Of a DNA stretch of 6,608 bases, positions 1 to 6,208 are shown piece after piece; the first letter of the stretch is position 1, and the number at the start of each line of letters is the position of its first letter. The notes under the pieces were generated by a model that was not told the origin of the DNA, searched no databases, and saw nothing but the letters and a program-made list of their open reading frames with translations. This DNA is from an uncultured Bacteroidota bacterium (GTDB lineage: Bacteria; Bacteroidota; Bacteroidia; Bacteroidales; SZUA-534): assembly GCA_937900725.1 (NCBI GenBank), contig CALCFP010000445.1, forward strand, positions 1 to 6,608, written 5' to 3'. A program made the translations under genes and the position numbers.

Positions 1-1850
1 ATTTCGGCGACATTCCGGTTGTAGAGACAAGGCAGAAACTTGAGACCATAAAGGACATTAAGCCCGATTACCGCATTGCCCAAACCGCCGACGAACAGAT
101 TGCGCTTTTGAATCATCTGCTTGAATGCAAGGAAGTCTGCTTCGATACCGAAACCACATCGCTCGACATTCACAGTGCCGAACTGGTGGCAATGTCGTTC
201 ACCACAAAAGAGAAGTCGGGCTGGCTCGTACCTGTGCCTGCCGACCAAGCCGAGGCCCAAGCCATTGTCGACCGGTTCAAGCCATTTTTTGCAAATGCCG
301 GCATCGCAAAAATCGGGCAGAACATGAAGTACGACATTCTTATACTCAAAAACTACGGCGTTGAAGTCGCCGGACGCCTGTTCGACACAATGGTAGCACA
401 CTACCTTATTCAGCCCGAGCAGCGTCACAATCTAGATATTCTGGCTGAAAAATATCTGAATTACAATACAATAAAGACCGAAGAACTGATAGGCAAAAAT
501 GGCAAGGGACAGATGACGATGCGTAGCGCAGAGTTGAATCTGCTGCGCGACTACGCTTGCGAGGATTCCGATGTTACATTCCGCCTGAAACCGTTGCTTG
601 AGGCCGAATTGCGGAAAAACAACATGCTCGACCTTTTCTTCGAAATAGAGACTCCGCTCATCCCTGTGCTTGCCGACATGGAATACACAGGCGTTAAGAT
701 TGACATATCGGCACTTAACAGTTTTGCAGTGGAACTGCGGACAGATATTGCCGATATTGAGAAAAAAATCTTTGCGGAAGCGGGAACGGAGTTCAACATC
801 TCGTCGCCGAAACAGTTGGGCGAAATACTGTTTGACCGCCTGAAGATTGGCAACGCATCCAAGACAAAGACGCAGCAATACTCGACGGCTGAAGATGTGC
901 TTGAGAAACTTGCCGACAAGCACCCTATCGTTCCGCTGATTTTGGAATACAGGTCACTGAAAAAACTGCTATCGACATACGTTGAGGCGCTGCCGCAACT
1001 TGTCCACAGCAAGACCGGACGAATCCATACATCATACAACCAAACAATTACAGCCACTGGCCGTTTGAGTTCCACAAACCCGAACCTGCAAAACATACCT
1101 ATCCGCGAAGAGATAGGACGCATGGTGAGAAAGGCGTTTGTGGCCACCGAAGAAGGCGGTTGCGTGCTTGCGTCCGACTATTCGCAGATTGAACTAAGGC
1201 TGATGGCGCATTTGAGCCAAGACGCGGCAATGGTTGAGGCATTCCGTGCCAATCAGGACATTCACGCCACCACAGCCGCCCGACTCTTTCACGTGCCGGT
1301 TGAGGAAGTCTCGAAAGAGCAGCGCCGCAAGGCCAAAAGCGCAAATTTCGGCATCATATACGGAATATCGTCGTTCGGATTGTCGCAAAACACAGGCATC
1401 AAGGTTTCCGAGGCAAAGGAGATTATCGACAGTTATTTTGTGAGTTTCCCTGGTGTCAAGGAATATATGGACAAGAGCATCCGCATGGCGCGCGATTGCG
1501 GCTATACCGAGACCTTGTGCCACCGCCGCCGCTATCTTCCCGACTTGCAGTCGGCAAACAGCCTTGTGCGCAGCGCCGCAGAGCGAAATGCCATAAATGC
1601 GCCTATTCAAGGCACTGCCGCCGACATTATCAAGTTGGCAATGATAAACGTCCACAGGCAGATGAAGGAACAGCACCTGAAGTCGGCAATGATAATGCAG
1701 GTTCACGACGAACTTGTGTTTGACGTGGCCGCCGGCGAGGTTGAGCAACTGAGCCAAATTGTGAAGCGTGAAATGGAAAACGCCATTAGCCTGAGCATTC
1801 CGCTGACGGCCGAAGTAGGCATTGGCGCAAACTGGCTTGAGGCACACTAA
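1..1850 (+). CDS. polA: DNA polymerase I, 5'-truncated by the window edge (proofreading exonuclease and polymerase domains)
   Basis: The enzyme fills gaps in DNA repair and removes Okazaki primers in the cytoplasm. The reading frame (codons from base 3) is open to the left edge, so the start and the 5' nuclease domain lie outside; about 616 codons of a protein usually 900-950 residues long are present. The 3'-5' exonuclease domain is intact: DTE at 144-152 gives the first Asp and Glu, the Asp of NMKYD is at 333-335, and Tyr 552-554 with Asp 564-566 form the YxxxD motif. The polymerase domain follows: motif A DYSQIELR begins at 1176, the O-helix motif RRKAKSANFGIIYG lies at about 1323-1364, and motif C QVHDE lies at 1698-1712. 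All expected catalytic residues for proofreading and synthesis are present, unlike family members whose proofreading site has decayed. The TTG at 108 is internal and not a real start. The stop is TAA. Confidence 0.97.
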   Translation, partial: FGDIPVVETRQKLETIKDIKPDYRIAQTADEQIALLNHLLECKEVCFDTETTSLDIHSAELVAMSFTTKEKSGWLVPVPADQAEAQAIVDRFKPFFANAGIAKIGQNMKYDILILKNYGVEVAGRLFDTMVAHYLIQPEQRHNLDILAEKYLNYNTIKTEELIGKNGKGQMTMRSAELNLLRDYACEDSDVTFRLKPLLEAELRKNNMLDLFFEIETPLIPVLADMEYTGVKIDISALNSFAVELRTDIADIEKKIFAEAGTEFNISSPKQLGEILFDRLKIGNASKTKTQQYSTAEDVLEKLADKHPIVPLILEYRSLKKLLSTYVEALPQLVHSKTGRIHTSYNQTITATGRLSSTNPNLQNIPIREEIGRMVRKAFVATEEGGCVLASDYSQIELRLMAHLSQDAAMVEAFRANQDIHATTAARLFHVPVEEVSKEQRRKAKSANFGIIYGISSFGLSQNTGIKVSEAKEIIDSYFVSFPGVKEYMDKSIRMARDCGYTETLCHRRRYLPDLQSANSLVRSAAERNAINAPIQGTAADIIKLAMINVHRQMKEQHLKSAMIMQVHDELVFDVAAGEVEQLSQIVKREMENAISLSIPLTAEVGIGANWLEAH

Positions 1851-1860
1851 AGCAAACTGA

Positions 1861-1903
1861 CTGCCAACAAACGTTTTAATGTGTGTGCAGGTTACTCTTT
1901 TTT
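1861..1903 (+). terminator. possible weak terminator after polA
   Basis: CTGC at 1861-1864 can pair with GCAG at 1887-1890. After a 2x2 internal mismatch, three more pairs (ACA with TGT) are possible, and an AAACGTTT palindrome sits in the loop. A run of six T follows at 1898-1903. The stem is short and interrupted, so this is a weak candidate for a rho-independent terminator between polA and the next gene. A chance structure is quite possible. Confidence 0.25.
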
Positions 1904-1905
1904 AT

Positions 1906-1913
1906 TACATTTG
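1906..1913 (+). promoter_or_regulatory. putative Bacteroidetes -7 promoter element of the LRR gene
   Basis: TACATTTG matches the TAnnTTTG consensus of the -7 element used by the primary sigma factor of Bacteroidetes. It lies 38 bases before the ATG at 1952, and the leader in between is A-rich (AACAAAAAAAGATAAAT) with no Shine-Dalgarno motif, as is usual in the phylum. No convincing TTTG -33 element is seen about 20 bases upstream, which lowers confidence. If correct, the LRR gene is transcribed separately from polA. Confidence 0.45.
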
Positions 1914-1951
1914 AGTCTTGATAACAAACTAACTAACAAAAAAAGATAAAT

Positions 1952-4009
1952 ATGAAACGCACCATTCTTGCCACCATTATGCTTGTGGCACTCGCATTCA
2001 GTTCAGAAGCCTACGATTTCAAAAGTGGCGACTTGTGCTATAACATTACAAGCAGTACTGAACCTTACACCGTGGAGGTAACATATAATGACAGTATTTC
2101 AGGGTTGAGCATCGTCACAATACCTACTACAGTGACTTATAACAGTGTGGAATATTCGGTAACAAGCATTGGCTCATTTGCATTCTCTTATTACTACGAT
2201 TTGAAATCAGTAACAATTCCTAATTCCGTCACAAGTATTGGCAATTATGCTTTCCAAAGTTGCAGTAGCTTGACATCAGTCATAATTCCCAATTCTATCA
2301 CTAACATTGGCGAAAAAGCGTTCTTTAGTTGCAGTGCCTTGACCTCGGTTACCATTCCCTATTCGGTTATAAAAATTGACTCGTGGGCATTCGATAATTG
2401 TAGTAGCTTGACATCTATAAATGTAGAACAGGGTAATTCTGAATATTCATCTGCAGACGGCATATTGTACAATGTCAATGAAACCACATTAATTATGTGT
2501 CCTCAAGGCAAGACTGGAAGTTTTGCCATCCCCAATTATGTCACAAGCATTGGCTCATTGGCGTTTGATGGTTGCAGTGGCTTGGACTCTGTCACAATTC
2601 CCAATTCAGTAACAAGCATTGGCGATAGAGCGTTCGATGATTGTAGCGGTTTGAAATCTATTACTATTCCCAATTCAGTAACAAGCATTGGCTATGCTAC
2701 CTTCTATGGTTGCAGTGGCTTGGTATCTGTCACCATCCCAAATTCGGTAACAAACATTGGCAATATGGCGTTCTATCATTGTAGCGGTTTGAAATCCGTT
2801 ACAATTCCAAATTCGGTCACAATCATTGGCACTGAGGCGTTCGACAATTGTATAAATTTGACATCGGTCACCATTCCAAATTCGGTAACAATCTTTGGTT
2901 CGTATGCATTTCGGAATTGCATTAGCCTGACAAAAGTTGAATATAAAGGATCATTAGCCAATTGGCTAAACATCTTGTTTGGTGACTATTTTGCAAATCC
3001 ACTATGTTATGCGCAACACCTATACATAAATAACGAGGAAGTTACTAGTGTAGTCATTCCTGATACAATTACAGAAATCAAGCCTTATGCGTTCTCTGGT
3101 TGCAGTGGCTTGACATCAATCACCATTCCAAATTCGGTGACAAGCATTGGCAATGACGCATTCTATGGTGTAAGACTTATAAACTACAATGGCAGTGCAA
3201 CAGGAAGTCCATGGGGTGCACTTTCAATAAATGGTTTTAGAGAAGGAGACTTCGTCTATTCCAATGCTGACAAGGACACTATTGTCGCATATATAGGTAG
3301 TGACGACAATGTTACTATTCCTGATTCGGTAAAGGGCATCAACAATAATGCGCTTTATGGTGTAAAGCACATAAATTACAATGGCAATGCGACGGGAAGG
3401 CCATGGGGTGCACTTTCAATAAATGGTTTTGTAGATGGAGATTTCGTTTATTCCGATGCTGAGAAAACTATTCTTGCTACATATATAGGTGCCGACGAAA
3501 GTGTCATCATCCCTAATTCAGTTATAAGCATTGGTGATAGCGCATTTTATGAATGCATCGGCCTGACCTCGGTCACCATACCAAATTCAGTATCAAGCAT
3601 TGGTCATCTTGCGTTCCGTAAATGCAGCGATTTGACATCAATCATTATCCCTAATTCTGTCACCACCGTTGGTGTCTATGTGTTCAGTGGTTGCAGCAAT
3701 GTTACCATTTATTGTGAGGCAACCGAAATATCATTTGATTGGAGTTTAGATTGGAATCCAGACAAACGTCCTGTGGTTTGGGGCTATACTGGCATCAACA
3801 ATGACATTGCGTCAAATGTAAACATCTACGCCCACCACAACACAATAGTGGTAGAGAACGCCGATGCCGACATCTTCGTTTATGATGCCACTGGAAGGTT
3901 AATCGCCCGTAGAGATGTGGCGTGCCACGTCTCAATCACAATGCCACAACAAGGTATTTACATTGTAAAGGTTGGAAACGATGCGAAACGGGTGATTGTC
4001 GGTTATTAG
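1952..4009 (+). CDS. secreted BspA-like leucine-rich repeat protein with T9SS-type C-terminal domain
   Basis: This is a surface or secreted protein of the BspA / LRR_5 (Treponema pallidum-type LRR) family. Family members in oral and gut Bacteroidales bind host proteins or other bacteria, but the ligand here cannot be predicted. Residues 1-20 are a signal peptide (KR, hydrophobic core, cleavage after SEA); there is no lipobox Cys. Sixteen 23-residue repeats of the type NSVTSIGxxAFxxCSxLTSVTIP run from residue 68 to about 589. They are broken by an insertion around 160-194 (SSADGILYN...PQGKTGS), one around 331-370 (YKGSLANW...LYINNEE), and two tandem copies of a YNG...PWGALSING module from residue 407. 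Residues about 622-685 resemble a type A T9SS sorting domain (VYDATGRLI, GIYIVKVG), suggesting export through the outer membrane. The ATG at 1952 is preceded by an A-rich leader. GC content looks lower than in polA, as is common for LRR genes of this family. It has no evident functional link to its neighbours. Confidence 0.93.
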   Translation: MKRTILATIMLVALAFSSEAYDFKSGDLCYNITSSTEPYTVEVTYNDSISGLSIVTIPTTVTYNSVEYSVTSIGSFAFSYYYDLKSVTIPNSVTSIGNYAFQSCSSLTSVIIPNSITNIGEKAFFSCSALTSVTIPYSVIKIDSWAFDNCSSLTSINVEQGNSEYSSADGILYNVNETTLIMCPQGKTGSFAIPNYVTSIGSLAFDGCSGLDSVTIPNSVTSIGDRAFDDCSGLKSITIPNSVTSIGYATFYGCSGLVSVTIPNSVTNIGNMAFYHCSGLKSVTIPNSVTIIGTEAFDNCINLTSVTIPNSVTIFGSYAFRNCISLTKVEYKGSLANWLNILFGDYFANPLCYAQHLYINNEEVTSVVIPDTITEIKPYAFSGCSGLTSITIPNSVTSIGNDAFYGVRLINYNGSATGSPWGALSINGFREGDFVYSNADKDTIVAYIGSDDNVTIPDSVKGINNNALYGVKHINYNGNATGRPWGALSINGFVDGDFVYSDAEKTILATYIGADESVIIPNSVISIGDSAFYECIGLTSVTIPNSVSSIGHLAFRKCSDLTSIIIPNSVTTVGVYVFSGCSNVTIYCEATEISFDWSLDWNPDKRPVVWGYTGINNDIASNVNIYAHHNTIVVENADADIFVYDATGRLIARRDVACHVSITMPQQGIYIVKVGNDAKRVIVGY
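2153..3718 (+). repeat. 69-bp (23-codon) LRR repeat array with insertions
   Basis: Repeats 1-4 occupy 2153-2428 and repeats 5-10 occupy 2534-2947, each run in exact 69-base register. Further repeats lie at about 3062-3169, 3308-3361 and 3500-3718. Nucleotide conservation is highest over the codons for IPNSVTSIG (for example AATTCAGTAACAAGCATTGG at 2605-2624 and 2674-2693), so copies could recombine. Each unit is expected to form one turn of a right-handed solenoid. Confidence 0.9.
3170..3553 (+). repeat. 192-bp tandem duplication inside the LRR gene
   Basis: Two adjacent 64-codon units begin at 3170 and 3362. They encode INYNGxATGxPWGALSING, then xxGDFVYSxA, an AYIG/TYIG segment and one LRR-like turn. 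A 30-base stretch is identical between copies (3209-3238 and 3401-3430), while the flanking parts have diverged. This points to an older in-frame duplication whose core is under constraint or is kept alike by gene conversion. Confidence 0.85.
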
Positions 4010-4036
4010 TAGAGACGCAAAATTTTGCGTCTGTAC
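4009..4036. repeat. 28-bp imperfect palindrome at the LRR gene stop codon
   Basis: The outer arms start GTAGAGACGC and end GCGTCTGTAC. The inner 20 bases (4013-4032) form a perfect palindrome centred on AAAATTTT; outside it one G-G mismatch interrupts the arms. The first base is the last base of the TAG stop codon. The arm shares GTAGAGACG with the palindrome at 4094-4123, so both look like members of one dispersed repeat family. It could also act as a transcript-end hairpin, although no T run follows. Confidence 0.8.
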
Positions 4037-4068
4037 AACGATGCGGATTGCGTCTGTACAACAATGCG
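4025..4068 (+). repeat. 21-bp direct repeat, two copies, offset 23 bases
   Basis: TTGCGTCTGTACAACGATGCG at 4025-4045 recurs at 4048-4068 with a single change (G to A at the sixteenth base). The first copy overlaps the right arm of the preceding palindrome, so the second copy looks like a duplicated half-element that has lost its left arm. Confidence 0.8.
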
Positions 4069-4093
4069 AAATTATTTTGTATGATTTGAATTT

Positions 4094-4123
4094 TGTAGAG
4101 ACGGTGTGCACACCGTCTCTACA
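4094..4123. repeat. perfect 30-bp palindrome
   Basis: The 15 bases TGTAGAGACGGTGTG are followed at once by their exact reverse complement, with no spacer. The arms begin with the same GTAGAGACG as the element at 4009-4036, but the core differs (GGTGTGCACACC against GCAAAATTTTGC). Three bases further on, the core GTGTGCACAC occurs again at 4126-4135. Elements with GTAGAGACG arms are, as far as I recall, dispersed in many Bacteroidetes genomes (REP- or MITE-like); this was not checked. It lies 19 bases before the exonuclease start, so a regulatory or mRNA-stability role is possible. Confidence 0.85.
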
Positions 4124-4142
4124 TTGTGTGCACACCAAACGA

Positions 4143-4637
4143 ATGAAAGATTTTGCCGCTATCGACTTTGAAACAGCTAACGGCTCGCGCACGAGCGTAT
4201 GCAGCGTGGGTATCGTTATTGTGCGCGACGGGAAGGTTGCCGACTCGTTTTACAGCCTAATCAAGCCAACGCCAAACTACTATGCCTATTATTGCCAAAT
4301 GGTTCACGGGCTTGGCCCAGACGATACTGATAGCGCTCAGGAATTTCCGCACGTGTGGCGGCAGATTGCACCCAAGCTGGAAGGTCTTACGCTAGTGGCC
4401 CATAACAGCCCGTTCGACGAAGGCTGTTTGAAGGCTGTGCATCAGGCATATAATATGGATTATCCCGGCTACGAGTTTAAATGTACATGCCGTGCATCGC
4501 GAAAGCATTTTGGCAAGCAGTTGCCCAATCATCAGTTGCATACTGTGGCGAAGGCTTGCGGGTACGACCTCGAGAACCATCACCACGCCCTTGCCGATGC
4601 TGAGGCTTGCGCCGCCATCGCCATAAAAATACTCTAG
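4143..4637 (+). CDS. DEDDh-family 3'-5' exonuclease (DNA polymerase III epsilon-like)
   Basis: This 164-aa protein is a stand-alone exonuclease domain of the DnaQ/epsilon-like RNase H-fold superfamily, predicted to remove 3' nucleotides from DNA or RNA with two metal ions. The motifs are complete: Exo I IDFET gives Asp8 and Glu10, Exo II AHNSPFD gives Asp92, and Exo III HHALAD gives His147 and Asp152, the HxxxxD arrangement of the DEDDh type. Size and the KPxP...MVHGLGPDD segment fit the small single-domain proteins often annotated as 3'-5' exonuclease in Bacteroidetes. The frame stays open upstream to 3996, but that stretch is the palindromic repeat region and the end of the LRR gene, so the ATG at 4143, directly before KDFAAIDFET, is chosen. 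It might act in repair, proofreading or RNA trimming; the sequence does not decide. The next gene lies 77 bases downstream on the same strand. Confidence 0.9.
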   Translation: MKDFAAIDFETANGSRTSVCSVGIVIVRDGKVADSFYSLIKPTPNYYAYYCQMVHGLGPDDTDSAQEFPHVWRQIAPKLEGLTLVAHNSPFDEGCLKAVHQAYNMDYPGYEFKCTCRASRKHFGKQLPNHQLHTVAKACGYDLENHHHALADAEACAAIAIKIL

Positions 4638-4663
4638 TGGCGGAATCTGGTGGCAGTGCATCG

Positions 4664-4695
4664 TTGTAGATAACCAAAAAAAATACACATCTTTG
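4664..4695 (+). promoter_or_regulatory. possible promoter of the FemAB-like gene
   Basis: TTG at 4664-4666 and CATCTTTG at 4688-4695 resemble the -33 (TTTG) and -7 (TAnnTTTG) elements of Bacteroidetes promoters. There is one mismatch in the second element and about 21 bases between them. The start codon lies 20 bases further on, and no Shine-Dalgarno motif is present. Read-through from the exonuclease gene is an equally good explanation. Confidence 0.3.
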
Positions 4696-4714
4696 TCATA
4701 ACAAATGCGTCGAA

Positions 4715-5677
4715 ATGACAAATAAGGAACAATACATTCAGTTTTGCCAGCAACATGCCGACATTTGCATATATAGCCAGCCATGGTGGCTCGATGCCGT
4801 GGTGGGCGACGGCTGGGATGTGGTTTTGGTGTGGCGCGACGGCCGGATTGTGGCCTCGTTCCCGTATGCAATCAAGCATTATCCGCTGGGCGTAAATGTC
4901 ATTTGGATGCCTCATCTGACGCAGAAACTCGGTCCTTACATCGTGTATCCTCCACAGATGTCGGAGATGAAACGTATAGGGTTCGAGCACGAGATATATT
5001 CTGAAATAATTGACCATCTGCCCCGGTTCAGCCAATTCATTGTCAATTTCGACCAACGTTTCAAAAACTGGCTCGCATTTTATTGGCGCGGGTTTTCGCA
5101 GACAACCAAATACTCGTACCGCTTGTACGGAATCAAGGACCATAAGGCAATCCTTGATGGGTATAATCGCCATAAGGTGCAGAAAATAAGGAAGGCTCAA
5201 GGCTTGACGCTAAAGTTCGACTTGGACTTTAACGCTTTCTACAGTTACATTGAGGATGCCATTTCTGAACGTGGCGACAAGGTAGAGTTTTCGCGTGAAT
5301 TGTTCGTGAATCTGTGTCGGGCCATTTATAGCAACAATAAAGGTAGGATATTGTATTGCGTTGATTCAAACGATAATATACACGCTGTCGATTTGGTGAT
5401 TTGGGATGGTGGCGTGGCTTACTATTTGATGGCCATGCGCAAGAAGGAATATTCAACATCGGGCGGAACCGAATTTTTGGTTGACGAAACCATAAAATAT
5501 GTGTCGCAATATGTCGATGTTTTTGACTTTGAGGGAAGCATGATGCCTGGAGTTGAGGAGGCGTACCGTTGGTATGGCTCTTCGCAAACTGAATATTATT
5601 GCATCTACAAAAACAACAGCGTCCTGCTTTCAATGTATCAGAACCTGAAAAAGGCGTTGGGCAGGAAACGCTCATAG
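4715..5677 (+). CDS. FemAB/GNAT-fold acyltransferase-like protein
   Basis: This 320-aa soluble protein has the features of a Bacteroidetes family annotated as GNAT or FemAB-like (historically methicillin-resistance-like). Residues 19-50 carry the typical IYSQPWWLDAVVGDGWDVVL segment followed by a short beta hairpin. MPHLTQKLGPYI at 65-76 and KNWLAFYWRGFSQTT at 117-131 are also family-typical. A basic stretch at 149-162 (GYNRHKVQKIRKAQ) matches the region where FemAB-like enzymes have a conserved NxRRxIRKA helix. The second GNAT half spans about 165-300 and ends in DFEGSMMPGVEEAYRWYGS (271-289), the signature near the C-terminus of the fold. No signal peptide or membrane helix is seen. In this phylum peptidoglycan has no FemX-type interpeptide bridge, so transfer of an amino acid or acyl group to a sugar or lipid of the cell surface is more likely, but this is inference. 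ATG 4715 is the first in-frame start; the ATG at 4705 is out of frame and stops after six codons. Confidence 0.85.
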   Translation: MTNKEQYIQFCQQHADICIYSQPWWLDAVVGDGWDVVLVWRDGRIVASFPYAIKHYPLGVNVIWMPHLTQKLGPYIVYPPQMSEMKRIGFEHEIYSEIIDHLPRFSQFIVNFDQRFKNWLAFYWRGFSQTTKYSYRLYGIKDHKAILDGYNRHKVQKIRKAQGLTLKFDLDFNAFYSYIEDAISERGDKVEFSRELFVNLCRAIYSNNKGRILYCVDSNDNIHAVDLVIWDGGVAYYLMAMRKKEYSTSGGTEFLVDETIKYVSQYVDVFDFEGSMMPGVEEAYRWYGSSQTEYYCIYKNNSVLLSMYQNLKKALGRKRS

Positions 5678-5693
5678 CGCAGTAAAAATGCGC
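5677..5693. terminator. possible short hairpin between convergent genes
   Basis: GCGCA at 5677-5681 and TGCGC at 5689-5693 form a 5-bp stem around a GTAAAAA loop, starting at the last base of the FemAB-like stop codon. It lies in the 36-base gap between two convergent genes, where a bidirectional terminator would be expected. There is no T run on either side, so support is weak. Confidence 0.25.
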
Positions 5694-5713
5694 CAAGCGA
5701 TGAGTGTCACGCA

Positions 5714-6208
5714 CTATTCGAATGGCAGACTTTGCTCGCGCCCGTAATTCTTTGTCTGGAAGTAGTCGAACACTATTTTTGCCTTGGCTGAACCGACAAT
5801 CCTTGTCAGTTGCTCAAGCGATGCTTTCCCAATGCCATCAACCGATTTGAGTTCAGACATGAGCGTTTCCTTGGTCTTGTCGCCAATGCCTTTTATGCCG
5901 TCGAGTTCCGACACCAGAAAAGCCTTCGAGCGCTTGTCGCGGTGGAACGTTATGCCGAAGCGGTGCGACTCGTTGCGCACGTTTTGCAGCACTTTGAGCG
6001 TTTCGCTGTTCTTGTCGAGATACAAAGGCACGGGGTCGCCGGGAAAGTACAGTTCCTCGAGCCGTTTGGCAATGCCGATGATTGATATTCTGCCCATCAA
6101 TCCCAGTTTCTCGAGGCTGTTGATGGCCGCGCCGAGTTGTCCCTTTCCGCCGTCGATGAGGATGTCGCCGTCCTCCAGCTGGCTTATCAGCCATTCTCTT
6201 GTCTTCAT
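5714..6208 (-). CDS. uvrC: UvrC C-terminal fragment (5'-truncated excinuclease subunit C, probable pseudogene)
   Basis: UvrC makes the two incisions in nucleotide excision repair. Only 164 codons are present where the family usually has about 600. ILIDGGKGQ at residues 16-24 holds one RNase H-like catalytic Asp (Asp19). RNESHRFGITFHR at 78-90 holds the catalytic His (His82), and PLYLDKNSETLK lies between them. Two helix-hairpin-helix motifs follow at about 102-117 and 123-147 (GIKGIG, VDGIG). The N-terminal GIY-YIG nuclease, the UVR UvrB-binding motif and the first RNase H Asp region are missing, so incision activity is not expected. The first 12 or so codons (MKTREWLISQLE) do not look like UvrC, and the ATG overlaps the stop of the gene upstream as ATGA. 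The C-terminal end is intact and stops with TAG. Either a real break or an assembly join lies near 6160-6175. Confidence 0.9.
   Translation of the reverse strand: MKTREWLISQLEDGDILIDGGKGQLGAAINSLEKLGLMGRISIIGIAKRLEELYFPGDPVPLYLDKNSETLKVLQNVRNESHRFGITFHRDKRSKAFLVSELDGIKGIGDKTKETLMSELKSVDGIGKASLEQLTRIVGSAKAKIVFDYFQTKNYGREQSLPFE

Noticed and set aside
108..110. TTG as the start of polA
   Set aside because: The frame is open through the left edge with PolA-like sequence upstream, so the TTG is an internal Leu codon.
432..1847. Several long minus-strand frames opposite polA
   Set aside because: They lie entirely within polA, whose protein motifs are unambiguous; the reverse frames show Cys/Arg-rich composition with no recognisable domains.
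4075..4093. Promoter-like TATGATTTG before the exonuclease gene
   Set aside because: It has three bases, not two, between TA and TTTG, and no -33 partner at a suitable distance; too weak to annotate.
4009..4136. CRISPR array or invertible promoter (phase-variation) in the repeat region
   Set aside because: The repeats are palindromes of differing core with no regular spacers, and no matching inverted pair flanks a promoter; no invertase gene is visible.
3996..4142. Upstream in-frame extension of the exonuclease gene (49 extra residues from 3996)
   Set aside because: It overlaps the LRR gene end and consists of palindromes and direct repeats; the protein family starts a few residues before the IDFET motif, which fits ATG 4143.
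4392..5200. Minus-strand frames opposite the exonuclease and FemAB-like genes
   Set aside because: They overlap two well supported genes and show no domain or start signal.
5703..5715. AGTG/CACT hairpin between the convergent genes
   Set aside because: Only a 4-bp stem that reaches into the uvrC stop codon, with no T run; expected by chance.
5853..6194. Long minus-strand frame over the uvrC region, and plus-strand frame at 5810-6085
   Set aside because: Both are shadows of the uvrC frame, are rich in Arg/His or unlike any family, and lack a plausible start context.
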